The notes under the pieces: generated by a model
What the model was told of the DNA's origin: nothing
What the model saw: the letters and a program-made list of their open reading frames with translations, nothing else
The model's database searches: none
Program-made: the position numbers and the translations under genes
Shown here: one piece after another, positions 1 through 13,640 of the stretch
How positions within the stretch are numbered: the stretch's first letter is position 1
How the letters are laid out: each line of letters starts with the position of its first letter
Assembly: GCA_949592205.1 (NCBI GenBank)
Contig: CATIUR010000004.1
Coordinates: 95,006,337 to 95,070,336 of the forward strand
Origin: Helichrysum umbraculigerum
Taxonomy: Eukaryota; Streptophyta; Magnoliopsida; Asterales; Asteraceae
Direction of reading: 5' to 3'
DNA length: 64,000 nt

Positions 1-185
1 ATTATGAGGCATTTAAAATGGCTCAGGTTCTTTTTATATATAAAGTAATGATAATGATAATGATAATGATTAGTAGTTTCCACATGTCATTGTTTAGGAT
101 ACTTATGTATCAAATTATGAGGCATTTAAATTCAGGTTGTTTTTATATATAAAGTAATGAAATGATAATGATATATATATATATA

Positions 186-215
186 CTAGTGTTAAAACTC
201 GTCTGATGGACGGCT
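186..215 (-). mobile_element. Helitron-type 3' terminus, minus strand
   Basis: Read on the minus strand the segment has a short GC stem (CGTC...GACG), about ten AT-rich bases, then CTAG followed by T. This is the layout of plant Helitron 3' ends. The other end was not located, so the body is not delimited. Confidence 0.4.
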
Positions 216-2649
216 TCAAATTAATAAAATTTGTGTGTCTTAAGTATTAAGTTTATTAACATAATTAGATACCAATGATCTCGATATAATTGGTCAACTT
301 GTACTCATTTTTATAATTATTTGAATTTGAAGTTTAAATAATAAAGAATAAAATATTTTACTTGTTAACAAAGTATATATTAAGATAATCAATACTAATT
401 ACCTTCTATAATTATAGGTCACTTGGCTTATTTATAATGATAATAATATTATAAATTGGAAGTTGAAACCATAAAATAGTCCATTTTTTTCATTAGACAA
501 TGTACATTGACATAAATATATATAGCTTTTAAATATATATGTCAACTTTTGAATCGTTGATGAGGCTTTGCATTTTACAATAGTAAAATATACATGGTGT
601 CTAACACGTTATCCAGAAAGCTTAGAATGTTGATATAAAAAGTATATATAAAATTATGAAATACATATGTTTTGCATAAATTTTTCGTATATGTTTAAAC
701 ACAATAATAATTTCATATAATGAAAATTTTCAATATATATTCAAATCAAAAATAAAAATATGTATTATGAAATGATTGGTGGGATGTAAGCGTATACCAA
801 ATTCTGATTACGTGTTAGGTTAGTAATGATAGAACATAATATGAGACACAAAGTATATTATTAATATTATATTTATCAATCACTATTAAATTCATAACAG
901 TTAAAAAGACGAAAATAATGAATAGTAGCCCTCGTGAATCATAAAGATGAAAATTTAAAGAAAAAAAATCTTATGTATGCAATTTCCGGTTATACGTTAA
1001 AACAAAATAATTTGTATACAATGGAATGAACTATTTGAAGATGATTTAAATCTACTTCTGATCAACGCGTTAGGTTACTAATGCCGATTCAAATATAGTT
1101 TCAATATTTTCTCCCAATCAAGATCACCTACAACAAAATAAGAAGACAGTAACCAACGCTACAATCATTATGTGATGATAAATGAAATCTGATCATAAAA
1201 ATATATGCAAGTATATTTGAATTCAAAATAATATCCATATCCAAGTGATAATACATCATATTCATTCATTAGAGTACGGATGAGGAGGATGAAGAGGACG
1301 ACGACGACGAAATTGACGAGGATTAGCGGTGGTGGTGAACGTAAGAGGAGATATGAGTTTATTGATGATTTAGACGCGTGACACGACCATAAAGTAATAT
1401 AATTGGGAATAGGGTTGCTAAATTTGCGGATTAAAAATATGGTGATGGAGTTTCTTAACTTTGGTGGTCAATTTGGTCAATTGAGAGGTGTAATCCCGTA
1501 CTCTTTTTTTCAATCCTAAATTAAGGGTCCTAATCCAATTAAGCTTAATTAAATAAAGGTTTAGATTAATTTAGAGGGGTGTCTAGGTTTAATGACAACC
1601 TAATTAACACTCTATTATAAATATAAAGAGAGAAGAGATTATCCCCTGCGAAACGAGGAAAATATCATTATGTTATAAACAACTAACGGTCAAAAGTTTT
1701 ATATCCTCTCAGACTATGGGTATTAGATTTTATGAAGGTAGTATCTTTTAAGCAGGGTCGGAGGTGTATGGATGCAGAGAGTAGCAGATGCTACATACGA
1801 ATATTATATAGTTAGTGTAATTTCTTTTTACTATTTTAGTGTAGCCTAATTGCTATACCTAATTAAAGCCTAATATTATATTTTATATAAGCTTGTTGGA
1901 CCCATTATATGAACAAAGCCCAAATTCATATAATAAGCCCAAGCCTCTCAGTAGAATAGTAGGTCAAATTATTTTCAAGGGAAAAACATAGAAAAAACAA
2001 CCTAAGTCGCTAGATAGATACGAATTGCATTTGCGGGGGAAGCTTACAATCAATTAACCATGAACTAATCAAACAAAAGATATACGCCAGGTAACATATC
2101 GAGTTAATCTTTTAGGGTTAGGTTTTATACATGATTTTACATAATTTAATTAGTGAATCAATATTGCGATTGTGTTCTATATCAATTTTCAATTTTGTTA
2201 CTCCATTGTTTGATTATTTTAGAGCTTTGATGTTTCTCAATTGTGTTATTCAAAGTTACTTTTGTGAAAATCACTTTGAGTGTATTTTAACAAATTAATA
2301 TTAAGTTTATTTATCAATGCTTATTTTCGTTTGGTTCAGCAATAATGGTGATGGTTTCGGGCTCTATTTGTTATGTAGTAGTAATAGTAGTTTAGCATTT
2401 AGTGGTTTTTGTTGCTTCAAAGTAATTTAATAAAATCGTATCGTTTTAATTTGTTCTAGTCATAATTTATATACTTAAATTTTTTTGCAACCCCTGAAAT
2501 TTAATTCTAGCTCCGCCACTGCTTTTAAGTATGAGTAATCTAAACTACGGAGTAACAAAAAACTGTTTGAGAATTATGACAAAAATAGACTATGAGCTAA
2601 ATAAATTTATGCATATGAAAAAGAAATTCAATTATGTAAATCCTCAATC

Positions 2650-2801
<152 letters not shown>

Positions 2802-3049
2802 TTATAATGCATCTTGCTACTTTATTTTTAGAAGTTTTTAAGAACTAAGATTCAAACTTTCAAATTTAAATTATATACATTTTAGATTGTAGTAACTTAT
2901 CTTTTTATACTTTTTCACTTTTGACCACACATTTCGTATTCCCATTTTACAACTTTACAAATCAAACTGTCGTTCGATTTAACATCATTAGTAATATATC
3001 AATGAATATTAAACATAATATACAACTATCGCTAATTTACGGATTACAA

Positions 3050-3090
3050 AAAAATATTATTACCACTGCATAGCGCGGGTATTATACTAG
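3050..3090 (+). mobile_element. Degraded Helitron-type 3' terminus
   Basis: A GC-rich imperfect stem (CTGC/GCG) is followed by AT-rich bases and CTAG|T, as in the better preserved Helitron ends at 36463 and 39181. The stem is weak and no 5' end was assigned. Confidence 0.3.
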
Positions 3091-3778
3091 TTTAAATGAA
3101 GATCGTTTCATTTTTAAAGTTTGTTATCTTCTTATTTATGAATAGCATTACGAACGAAAAATTTAAGCGTGCACAGCAATTAAAAGGGCTATATCAAACA
3201 ATGGTATGCATTCAATTGAATAATACGAGTTCTTAAAAACCCGCCCTCATGGCGGAACTAGAAAAATCTCAAAGATAGCACAATTTTTCTCCATAAGATT
3301 TAAAGGAAACATAAACAATCATAAATCATAAATGTACTAAGATTTGTTACTTTAAAAGCAAAAAACAAATATATGTTTGAGTACCAAATATGTGAAGTAA
3401 GAACAACATATAAATGTTTTATTACGAGGTACCAAATAACCAGATTAATCAAGTTTATAAATTTGAAAAATAAATAAACATTTTGGTTTAAGAAAAATGT
3501 TATTGTGAATGAGAAAAATGCTATTGTGAATGAGAAAAATTAATAATATTTGTTGTATTATAGTGGGAGTGAATGAAAAGACCCCTATAAGTTTGAAATT
3601 CTCGTGAGATTTTTAATTGTCATGATATGAACAAACTCTTAGAAATAACACGAGAAAGTATGCCAATTAATACTAAGGTATAATTATATGAAAATCGAAT
3701 CGAAGTTATATATGGCTTTTTAAAAGGCTAAATGCTTGAAAATGCATGTAACTACAATTAAAAGTCTATTGTGATCAG

Positions 3779-3935
3779 AGGGCCTCAGATCTAGCGGTAT
3801 CATGATTACCCTTCCAATCAAGAGGTTGAGGAGTTCGAGTCCTAGGCATCGGACAATTGTACATATTCGTAGATTAATGTAATTAAATATGCATGGTAGT
3901 GGGGTGTGTAGGTACTTGCATTTCTATACGATGAA
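3779..3935 (+). repeat. tRNA-derived SINE-like unit
   Basis: It has a Pol III-like A-box region (about 3791-3800) and a good B box (GTTCGAGTCC, 3833-3842). A 3' body of about 100 bp follows. The AATCAAGAGGTTG stretch just before the B box is shared with a second copy near 12110-12200, which supports a dispersed SINE family. It is not a tRNA gene because the cloverleaf and CCA side are missing. Confidence 0.5.
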
Positions 3936-4193
3936 AAGTCTATTGTGTATCTAATTTAATTTCGAATTTTTATATTCATCAAACTTTCCGTTATTTGTAT
4001 TGTATGCATTGGATTTCTTAATAGTTGTAACTTTTGACGTGACATCCATTTTTGATGAAACGACGACGATGTAGTGAGTTATAAAATTGACAGTTAAAAC
4101 ACTTATGATCATTATTTAAAAATAAAATATTATCAACTATAAAAGCAATTAAGGTAAACGTGCATCAACTTTAATGTCTCATTATATGTTTTA

Positions 4194-4205
4194 CTATATA
4201 TATAG
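4194..4205 (+). promoter_or_regulatory. Probable TATA box of the defensin-like gene
   Basis: The motif CTATATATATAG lies about 77-88 bases upstream of the ATG at 4281, the usual distance for a short 5' UTR. Confidence 0.45.
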
Positions 4206-4280
4206 CATAGCAATAGCATGTCTAAACCGTGATCGATGTATCAAATAATACACAAACATCACACAATCAGCTCGATCAGC

Positions 4281-5843
4281 ATGACAAAGTCCAGGTTTTT
4301 CGGCACATTTGTTGTATTTCTCATACTCACAGGTAAGTATCTGCATATCCATTTCGATTATCTTGATCAAAACTTTTGTGTCACAAATCGATAAAACTCG
4401 ACATAATGACATTACATGAACTTCAAATTAAGCTATCATACAAACATTAAATAGCTAGACATTAGGGGTGAATCGATATGTTAATCTAGAACTAGAAGGA
4501 TGCTTTATATATGATCGAACTGTTTGTGTTTCTTCATACTTCGTTAACTAGCTACAGGCATTTTAGACTCGATGTAAGATCACTAAAGATGATTTTCATG
4601 TTGTGAACAAGAGGAGCGACTCAAATAAGTTTTTACGGGACCTAAGTGAAGATAAAAACGAGGCTTTTTCGGTTAAGAACTTTAACATGCGATCGATATC
4701 TTTTTTTTTTTTTTTTTTTTTTTTTTGTTTTGTTTATATCTAAGTTAATTCTGTTAGTCTTTTTATTTCTTGAAATGAGTTTGGTAAACCTAATTTTTTT
4801 TTAAATTAATCAACAAATTTGTGGGTTCATTAAACACTCCTAACGACATTTGTTGACCTTAAAAAAACTTTTTCGCTGAATCTTAATTTGAAATACGTTT
4901 TCTACTAAAATAATTTGAAGTATTTAGCCCATAAGAGTAAATTCATAGAATAGAATACTCTTTTAAACATATATCAAAAAACTATATGAGGTGATAGGAG
5001 ACCACAAAATCATTATAACCCAATGGGCTGCCAGAATGTACAGCCCAGTAGAAAACATAAGCAGCTCACATGGATCAGACTTCATCAATATGTCTGTTTT
5101 CAACAATTTTTGATTGTATAAAATACTAAATAGCAGCAGTAAGAAGGGATATGCAAAAACTTTATATAATTCATTTACAATTCCTTCTTGAATTCTCATT
5201 TAAATTCTGGAGATTTGATTTCATCTCTTAACTGGATTCGTTCGTATCTTGTCCTTATCACACGGACATAATCAAACGACTAAACTAGTTGCTTACCGGT
5301 ATAAATTTTGATAAGTAGAAACGGATGATAATAAATTCAACATTGTAGACGTGAAGATTATGAAAACTTACTCACATGGGGCCGAACGTAGATGATAAAG
5401 ATTGGAAATAAAAGATGAAACGCCTAGAACTTTTGTTCTATTGTTCTTTTAAGAAACACACAATCGATCTGCTTAAGTCATTGTTGTTCTTACAAAAAAT
5501 GGGCTTTCCAAAATTTAAGGCATAAAGCCCCAGATTTAGTAACTTAACCCTTGCACCTTTGACCTTTGTGAAGGATCGCATAAGTTACGTAATGGAAGTT
5601 ATTTATGGTTTATAATAAAAATATGTAGGTATGGAGTTGGGTATGGCAGAAACAACCTGTAGAGATGCTATTCCTACACCTAAGGGATGCGAAAACAATG
5701 CATGTCACCATTTATGCATGGCAAGACATGGATCGCGTGCCACCGGGATTTGCTTTATTAATGCTATATGTTTCTGTTATTTTCCATGTTCGACAATGAA
5801 GATGGATGATAATGTATCTCAACTCGCTTCTCGATCACCCTGA
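4281..5843 (+). CDS. Defensin-like secreted cysteine-rich peptide (2 exons)
   Basis: Join 4281-4332 with 5629-5843. Exon 1 encodes a start Met and a hydrophobic signal core (MTKSRFFGTFVVFLILT). It ends in phase 1 at a consensus donor (G|GTAAGT). Exon 2 follows ATATGTAG| in the matching phase, giving about 88 residues. The mature part has eight cysteines spaced C-x9-C-x4-C-x3-C-x11-C-x5-C-x-C-x3-C. This is the plant defensin-like (CS-alpha-beta) pattern with the diagnostic CxxxC and CxC pairs. One intron separating the signal peptide from the cysteine-rich exon is typical of this family. Such peptides are secreted and act in defence or cell signalling; which role applies here cannot be read from sequence. 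A roughly 18-residue tail follows the last Cys, and the frame ends with TGA at 5841-5843. Confidence 0.8.
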
Positions 5844-7135
5844 TTCCGCTCATGTCCATTTGCTATAAATGCTATAAGATTTAAGATTATTATTTACTTT
5901 TGTGAATTGTTATGTCTTTGTATTATTTACCTTACATTCTTAATCATCCAAAATTCTGCATAATTCCCAAAAAGAGTTGATGCCAAACACACCCAAGGCC
6001 ACCCAAATACCCCTAGTTTCGATCAGTAGTTGGAAACATTAGTAAGAGCAATGACTATCATTATGTATCATTATAACCTATTGGTGTTGATTTAAGTCCA
6101 GTTGATCCAGTTGAAAACATTACTAAGAACATTAAGTATCACCACATAGATCAGACCGTAAAACTGGAGACACTACACCGGTATGGTTGACGGACCACAC
6201 CCGCCACAAAGGATACATACCGCATGATCTAAGCAACCAGTAAATAAATGACACAAGAAGAACAATAAAAGAGTAATAGGTAAGCAATTCAAGTCCCTCT
6301 TCTTTTCCAATGAAACTTGGCTTTGCAAATTGCAATGATACTGAAAGAATGTTTCTATGCAGCCCATACCATAACTCTTTTGTATATGTAAGCAACAGAA
6401 ATAAGAGGATCAAATTGTTCTATCTCAAGAATTGAGTAGAAAAATGTTATATTTACTAGTCTTCTTCAAGGATACCTGAGGCATCTTGATCTGTTACTTC
6501 CAGGTTTCATCCATAAAACTTCTTGATGGTTTTTTCTAGGGTAGCGGGATTCCGTCAGTTCCATATGTAATGTCACCGAGAGGGTGGTTAACTCTCTACA
6601 GATGATTTACTTATAAAAAGATGTGATAAGCAGCTGGTAATACAGGCAGGATCATTGTATCAATCACCGTGAATCCTGAACTTGAAAGGCAACACTCTAA
6701 AGAACTTACTGTCAGAAATAGACTTTGATCATTATAGGTTCTATAAAGCAGGTTACTGAGTTTTGTCATCTGCACAATTGCTTACTCATCTCAGTAGTTG
6801 CTTACCATATGTAGATTGCGGACTGTATAGCTTCATATTACCCAAAACCCTCATACTGACAAAATATGGTCGATAGCCGATTGTGGCACGATTGTTCACA
6901 TTACTGAATAATACTCCAGAAAACTTGCATACAACACATACAAAATATGTAAAAAACTTCCAAGTATCCATCAAGACTAACAATAAATAAAAATATATAT
7001 AAACTCTCCAGCAAAATGTGATGTACCAGTGGTAGAATGGTACCTAACACTAGCAACTAATGTAAATTAAACAGTGACATAAAGAATCAGGGTGTAATAC
7101 AAAACTTGAATTCTAAGAGGACGCAAAATTGATAA
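5844..7135. other. Intergenic region between DEFL and CTL genes
   Basis: I see no gene I can support. A minus-strand open frame at 6132-6413 has hydrophobic and Cys-rich stretches, but no splice context, family match or composition that argues for coding. Part of 6600-7135 is probably the 3' UTR of the choline-transporter-like gene. Confidence 0.5.
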
Positions 7136-10100
7136 TTATACAAGGTATGGAGTAGTTCTGGCATTTAAATACGATGGATTATGGTTCCTACTGATTGGGA
7201 GATGGACATAAATCTCATGAACATCCGCTTTACATACCTCCCCTCTGTCTCTGTCGACAGCATAACAAATGTAAACCGTGTCTATAACATTGTCCAGGAT
7301 GTGTACCAAAAACCCAAGAATCACTATCAGCACAACGAATGCTATTGCAGCAACAAAGTATGAATCTGTCCCTAGATTAGTTGCTGCCTGTAGTATTGCA
7401 CATACCTGCATATTATAAAAGCAAAGATTCCAAGTTCAACAAAAATGTATTTCAAGAAACTTGATTACTAGAGATGGCTATTTTGACCCATTTACTTATG
7501 AATGATCTCAACTAGGCTCGCATTTTATCTCTAACAACATCCTCCCAGTGTAAACTTAATTGTATCTTTTTACAATTAATAGTGTAAGAATGAGAAAAAC
7601 CCTCTCCAATATTGTCACTAAGGCCTTACACTATTTTTAATGTGATGAATAATAACGGCCAAAGTACAGTATATTTCAGTGTAACACTATTCATCACACA
7701 ACAACTCATATATTTTCATTTTTTACGCTTTGAACTAAATTACTCTTGTTTCGAAACTTTTTCACAGTTCAATTAGTCTATATTGTGTTATTTATTTTTA
7801 ATGTCCAAGTATGATTGTTATATTATTTTATTTGTTTATAAAAGGTTATTTTTTTAAACAAGGAGTAAAAATATATAACAAAAGATATATGAAAGTATAT
7901 GCAAATCAAACGATAAGCCATTCGTCAGAATATAATGACTGATAGAAACATGTCTTTGAATGTGTATTTTAATCTAAATTAACATGTTTAGTGCAAAAGC
8001 TTAAGGGGTGCTTGGTTAAAGCATATTCCAAAAAGATTCTCGTTTCACACTAACGTTAGCATTGGAGTTGCTCTAAAGGTCTAACAGGTAAGATAAACAT
8101 ATTAGCTGGAAGGAGAACAACTCAAATGGGTTGAATGGGTCGAAAGTCGCTAAAGTGCTTTTAATCACATTAATACTCCATAATCTTTTAAATTCAAAAA
8201 TTAGATTATTATCAAAATGATGTAACTTCAATAAATCATGACACACTAGTTGCTTATAGAAAGTTCAAAATATTGGACAAAATGAAGCGTGATCCGACCC
8301 CTTACAAACTGACCTCTTTTTACCCTTACAAGCTTGAAGCAAACTAATAGAGAATAAAGTGAGAAACTACTGACCACAATAGCATATACTGCTGAAAGAA
8401 CAAAGATGATTGCAGCCAATAAACGAGTGGAAACAATCTCCACGACAACAGCTGAGAGAAGATTACGTCTTAGAAGTTCATATGTCAATTTGGCAGATGC
8501 ACAGTAAGCTTCACCAGTTATGGCTGCAAAGCTTATTGTAAATTTGTTGAGAAACTCAAATGCAGATAAAAAGGCGTTCACACAGCATCTGAGAGCGAGG
8601 CTGATCATTCCACTTGCATCTTCAGTTGCCGCACTATCAACTGCAGCACGCACTATCCGTACAATACCAACTAATAGTCCCGAAAAGCATATTGTTCCAA
8701 AGGACGGTCCAAATGCGTTTCTGAAGATTATATTAAATGGAATATCAAATCATCAACTAAAATGGTGTTACGTACAAGAGAAACAGGACATGACTGTCGC
8801 TTTTATTGTGAGAAGTTAAATTTAAACTGGTTTAACCTGATCAATTAAGAGTACAAAATCTCAACTTGCTAGAAACACAAAATAAATATATATGGGAATG
8901 AGTCATGACAGTTCATTTATATTCACTTCCAATCTAAAGCAAAATTATAAGAAATTATATACTAAAATACCAACCAGTTTTGGCTCATATGACTCGCGCC
9001 TAATTTCATATCAAGATAATATCATCAAACAAATATAAAAGTAACATCCTAAGGGTACATTTGGAGCAGACCATATGGAAGTTTATGGGAGCTTAAGCTT
9101 ATTTCTTCTAAAAAAAGCTTTAGTTTTGTTCAGTTGACAAATTTTTTAAGAGCTCATTAAAGACATAAGCTAAAAAAAACTAAGCTTGAAAAAGAATTTT
9201 ACTGTTGGGAAGTAAAATCACCTAAATACCCCAAACTTAATTGTTATTATTTTAATTAAATTTTTTTTGGACGTCCTTGTACATTTTTCAGATATAGTTG
9301 AGCTAGTTTGTCAAACATTTGCCAAAAATTAAAAAACCATCTTAACATACACAAGATCATACCTTAGAGAACTCCGAATGCTTCGTTTGATTTTCGAATC
9401 ATCTTTTGAGAAATACCATTGAGCTATAGTCCCACTAATAACATAAACCTGTGCTTCCACCATTGCAGTAGCAGACCACAACATTGTTAAGATCGCTAGT
9501 GCATAATAAGCCGGAACCCAACTATCTTGTTTCCACTCACAAACAACCTTCTCATGTTTTTCTCTAGCAACAATCTCCCCATTTAACCTAGCAAACACTA
9601 AAAACACCACGATCGGCACATAATAAGCAACCAACCCCAAACTCAACCCCGGAAGCACACCGAACAATCCCAAATTGTTCGATAACGCATCAGAGGACAC
9701 CCTAATTATCCTCACAGTTAACTCAACCCTACTCCAATTCACTACAAATATCCATACAATCACACCAATTACCAATAACACAAACACCAGCACTAAGATT
9801 CTATACGCCAAGGGAAACCTTTCATTACAAACTGGATTAATCGTACACGAAACAAACCAATACAAGTCTATAAAGATCGGAACTATAATAAAAAACGGAA
9901 GTGAAATGTACACCAACTGTTTGGCGTAATGCTTGAGTGAAAAAAGTAGGAACAGTGAAATGGGTATGCTTAAAATCAAAGTAATAACACCTGTTATTAT
10001 CAGATTCTTCAAAATATAACCTGAATCGGATCGTAATAGATTGAAAATTGAATCTTTATAAGAAGTTATTGAGGTATGACGTTTGATACAAGAATCTGAA

Positions 10101-10432
10101 ACTATGTCGTAAGTGAAAGAGGAAACGGAAGAAGGGGAATCAGGGTTTCGATTAATGGAAGCGAAGATACCGAAAGCGAAAGTGGCGATGACGAAGAGAA
10201 GAAAGAGGAGAAGGAAAGCGAGGTCTCTGATTGGGCGAGATGAGCTGTGATTGTAAGTAATGGTGGTTGGGTAGTGAGATGATGATGATTCGGATGGTGG
10301 CGGTGAGTGGTGGTGGAAGTCGTCGATGTAAGTCGGAAAAAGTAATGGTTTTGTAACGTCGGCGGTGGTGGTGGTGGTGTCGTCGGAGCTGGCCATAGCG
10401 GTGGGTCGGAAAGTGAAGTTGTCAAAAGTCAA
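7136..10432 (-). CDS. Choline transporter-like protein (CTL/SLC44 family), 3 exons
   Basis: Exons on the minus strand are 10432-9363, 8720-8375 and 7405-7136, with phases that join cleanly (AAG|GTATGA to CTTCAG|A; GTG|GTCAGT to TGCAG|GTATGT). The protein is about 561 residues. The N-terminus is Thr/Ser/Pro/His-rich and cytosolic. About ten membrane spans follow, then the family core across the exon 1/2 junction (SLR-NAFGPSFGTICFSG) and the C-terminal segment with CYAVDRDRGE and HLPIS. These are hallmarks of the plasma-membrane choline transporter-like (DUF580) family, which moves choline or related solutes across plasma membrane, Golgi or plastid membranes. An alternative start Met lies 12 codons downstream (10396). 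The reading frame looks intact. Confidence 0.9.
7406..8374 (-). other. CTL intron 2, with a MITE-like inverted repeat
   Basis: This intron is about 970 bp. Around 7641-7700 there is an inverted repeat of 11 bp (TGTGATGAATA / TATTCATCACA), and nearby TAGTGTAAG / CTTACACTA arms. It looks like a decayed MITE; ends were not resolved. Confidence 0.4.
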
Positions 10433-10632
10433 TGGTGATTGGACTTAATTTCAGCTGAAGTTTCTGGAGTAAAAATTAAATTAAATGAAATAAATAATAA
10501 TAAATTAAATAAAAATCGAATCTTGATGGAGTTAATTAATTTAGGTTTTAGGGTTTGTGGATTATGTATAACTTAACCACATGAATCACATGGGATTGAA
10601 GTGTATCCGATTGGATCTTGTTTGTTTATTTA

Positions 10633-11676
10633 GGCTATGTTTGGTTCAAAGAATGTGATGGAATTGAATGGAATTGGAATTTAGATTCCATCATTCATTT
10701 TGTTTGGTTGGATAATTGATGGAATTGGAATGTATAAAATTCCCTCAAATTCCTGTAACCAAATGAATTCAACATTCCTTCCCTATATTGAAGTAAATTA
10801 CAATAATCCAATGGAATGTACCCACATTACTAAAAAACCCTTCTGATATAAATTCCCTTTCTTCTCCATCAGGTGACAGGTACATGAAAGCTTTTCATAT
10901 CCACAACCAATTAAAAGAAAATAACACTCGAATCAAACTATTGAAAATAATTCAAAATAAAAAACAGAACCTATTTTCTTATATCCTCACTTCCAATTTC
11001 CCCAATTTCGTCACAATCTTCACTTCGTAAACCCTAGAACGTAAATCCACCATCGACATCTACCTCCGACCAACAATCTTACAGCCGACTTGCTTCTTTC
11101 CCTTCTTCGATCTGGGTTCGTAGTAGATCTGCGTTCGATTCGAGTTTTTGGGTTTTTATTTTCAGTTTGTATTCCTTAAAATCCTCAACATCCATTTTTG
11201 ATCTTGTAAAGATTTATAGCGAGATGTTCATGAATTCGATTATGTAGTCTTGGTTGTTATTTGTTAGTCAATTTAATTTTTAAGTAGCAAGTGATGGTGG
11301 TGGCTGAGTTATTGGTTCATGGTGGTGGTGGTTAAAAGTATTCTGCAAAATATTCTGTTTACAATGTACTGTGTATGTATATAATACGGAGTAATAATTT
11401 AATTAAAGAAATTTTCATGAACGATAGGCATGTTACAAGGATTGAAATATTTGTATCTGTATTCAATTAATAAAAATAATGTTGCAAAACTATGAATTTA
11501 TAAGCTTAAAAGGGTACTTTGGTCATGTAATACAATTATGATTCCAATACCTTTAGCACATTAACGAACCAAACAAGATTTAAAATGTGACAAATTCTAA
11601 TTCCAATTCTTTCAAATTCCAATTCCATCTATACATTCCAATTCCTTTAAAAACATTCTGCGAACCAAACGGAGCC
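10633..11676. mobile_element. PIF/Harbinger-like nonautonomous element
   Basis: The terminal inverted repeats read GGCTATGTTTGGTTC and, from the other side, GGCTCCGTTTGGTTC. Each end is flanked by the TTA target duplication characteristic of PIF/Harbinger elements (10630-10632 and 11677-11679). Inside are subterminal GGAATT-rich repeats and about 400 bp of higher-GC sequence (11000-11350) that may be a captured gene fragment. No transposase frame is present. Confidence 0.75.
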
Positions 11677-11679
11677 TTA

Positions 11680-12779
11680 GTTTTGGATTTGGACTTGTAC
11701 TACGCAAGGTCAGGAGTCAGGACAGATTCACATACAAGATGATGTGGCGGCTGAAGAGCTATGCAAATCCATACCTAACTTATCTTTTAGATTTTATAAA
11801 ATAAACGAGACTTTATATACGTTTGTATATGTTAACGTTAACTTGTATAAGCCTTATTTGTTTTCGAATTAACACAGCATAATGATCTGAAATTTTATAG
11901 AGTGAGTGGAAATTTTCATAAGCCATGACTTTGAAATACATGGCACTTGTTGAGTTTACGGAGACTCTGGATAAAAATATAAATAATCGTCGAAATAAGA
12001 TCCTATATCAAGCTATAAAATGTTTTTCTTATTTTCTTTTTGTTGTGGCTCAATCAACTTCAAAACAACTAGACATATTTTTCTTCTTGCAATTACAATC
12101 AAATTGTATGTGTATGACCAAAGGGCTTTTGGCCTAGCTCCTTCAATCAAGAGGTTGTGAGTTCAAGCCTCGTGGTAGGCATGCATATATCCGTGTGATA
12201 TTATATGGAGTATGTTAGATTGTAGGATTGTCTTTCTAAAAGAAAATTGTATGTGTATGAATATATACACATACAGATACACAAACAAACATGTTTTGGG
12301 CCCCTATAATTCGGAGGCTCTAGGCAGTCGACAACCTCGTACACCCTGAAAGACGACCCTATTAAATACATTTGACGTAACTTTCTTTCAATTGGGTTAA
12401 ATTGGTCATTTTTAGTTATTCAATTCATTATTTTGCACATAAAACAAACAATTTATTTATCAACGACTTATGCGGAAGGGACATCGTATATTCACACACA
12501 TGTTGTACATTCACAAATTAATGAGAAAAAAACAAACGGGCCCATACTATCATATTAGAGCATGCGGAGTAGAATGCGAATTACATCGTTGAACTTTGTT
12601 CAAGTGTGTTCAACCAGCGTTGTTATATGGATTGATTGGATTTGCAATCGAAATTAAATCCTAAATATGTAATTCATTTTTCTATTGCACTTCTAATCTC
12701 TTGCTAGTAAGCTAATAAAATCTTATCGTGGAAAAAATAAGATAAAAAAAAACTCCAACATCGTTGAGCCCGATAGTAA
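11680..12779. other. Intergenic region with a SINE copy
   Basis: No gene was recognised. The SINE-like copy at about 12105-12245 is listed separately; the rest is AT-rich. Confidence 0.5.
12105..12245 (+). repeat. tRNA-derived SINE-like unit, second copy
   Basis: It shares the AATCAAGAGGTTG block with the copy at 3779. A B-box-like GAGTTCAAGCCTC follows (about 12159-12171) and the unit ends in an A-rich stretch. An A-box-like GGCCTAGCT lies upstream. Confidence 0.5.
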
Positions 12780-13090
12780 GAGCACAGGGTGCGATGACAC
12801 TGTTTTTAACGGTGTTCTCACGAGAATATTGTTGTTGAAAAGTGGGTGAATGGAAGATGTTGAGTTTACAGTGTTCTGAAAATTATTTTTTTATTTGTTA
12901 AATTAGTGTGTGTGAGGGAAAAAGAAAAGAAAAAAGAAAAAAAACAAACAAAAGCAACTTTTTCTGCCGGACGCCGTTCCAGAACGCCGTCGGGAATGCC
13001 GTCGGGAACGCCATTCCGGTGTGGGTGAACGCTGTCTGACGGCGTTCTCGACCAAGGATTTTGAATAAACATTGCCCACACCCTATGCTC
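12780..13090. mobile_element. MITE with GAGCAYAGGGTG ends
   Basis: The ends are inverted repeats (GAGCACAGGGTGCG and, from the right, GAGCATAGGGTGTG). They are flanked by TAA on both sides, fitting the 3-bp TWA duplication of PIF/Harbinger-type MITEs. The interior at 12965-13050 is GC-rich with repeated ACGCCGT/CCGTCGGGAA motifs. An open frame across it has no coding character. Confidence 0.6.
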
Positions 13091-13507
13091 TAAAGACCTG
13101 AAGTTTATATGCCAACTGTTGAAGCACAATGGTGGGTCCCACTTAACTTTCTTTTTTTATTTAATAATTTTCTTAACTTTCAGTTTCTAATTTTATTGGG
13201 AAAAAAACATTTTGACGCTCTCTTTTTCATGTCGAATTTTACATAAGTTACCTCATTGTTTAACATTGATTTCAATATTGCGTTCAACTCCAAACCACTC
13301 CTAATAGTGTTGGTACAAACTTAAATACTCAAGCAATTATATTTTGAAAATCTTAAAAATACTTAAAATTAGATAAAATGACAAGTGACAACACCTTTTC
13401 TACGTGCTACAATGGGGATATCTATTCAAACGAATGCTTTATTGTTGAAATTCTATACGGAATAGTAGTATATTTCCCCAAGTTTTATTGAAACAAACCG
13501 ATATTTA

Positions 13508-13603
13508 AGGTGTATTTGGTTAGTGAGTATGGTAATAGGCATAGTAATATGTATTGGTATGAAGTCATATCCTCACAGGTGATAGAAGAGTAATTATTTG
13601 TAA

Positions 13604-13640
<37 letters not shown>

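Noticed and set aside
6132..6413. Minus-strand hydrophobic/Cys-containing frame
   Set aside because: No splice context, no family resemblance, and two overlapping frames are equally open.
8520..8819. Plus-strand frames over the CTL and gag-pol genes
   Set aside because: Antisense shadows of well-supported minus-strand coding exons; the same applies to short plus frames in 16997-20570 and 60115-60434.
12866..13129. 87-residue minus-strand frame
   Set aside because: Lies across a MITE and depends on its GC-rich repeats.
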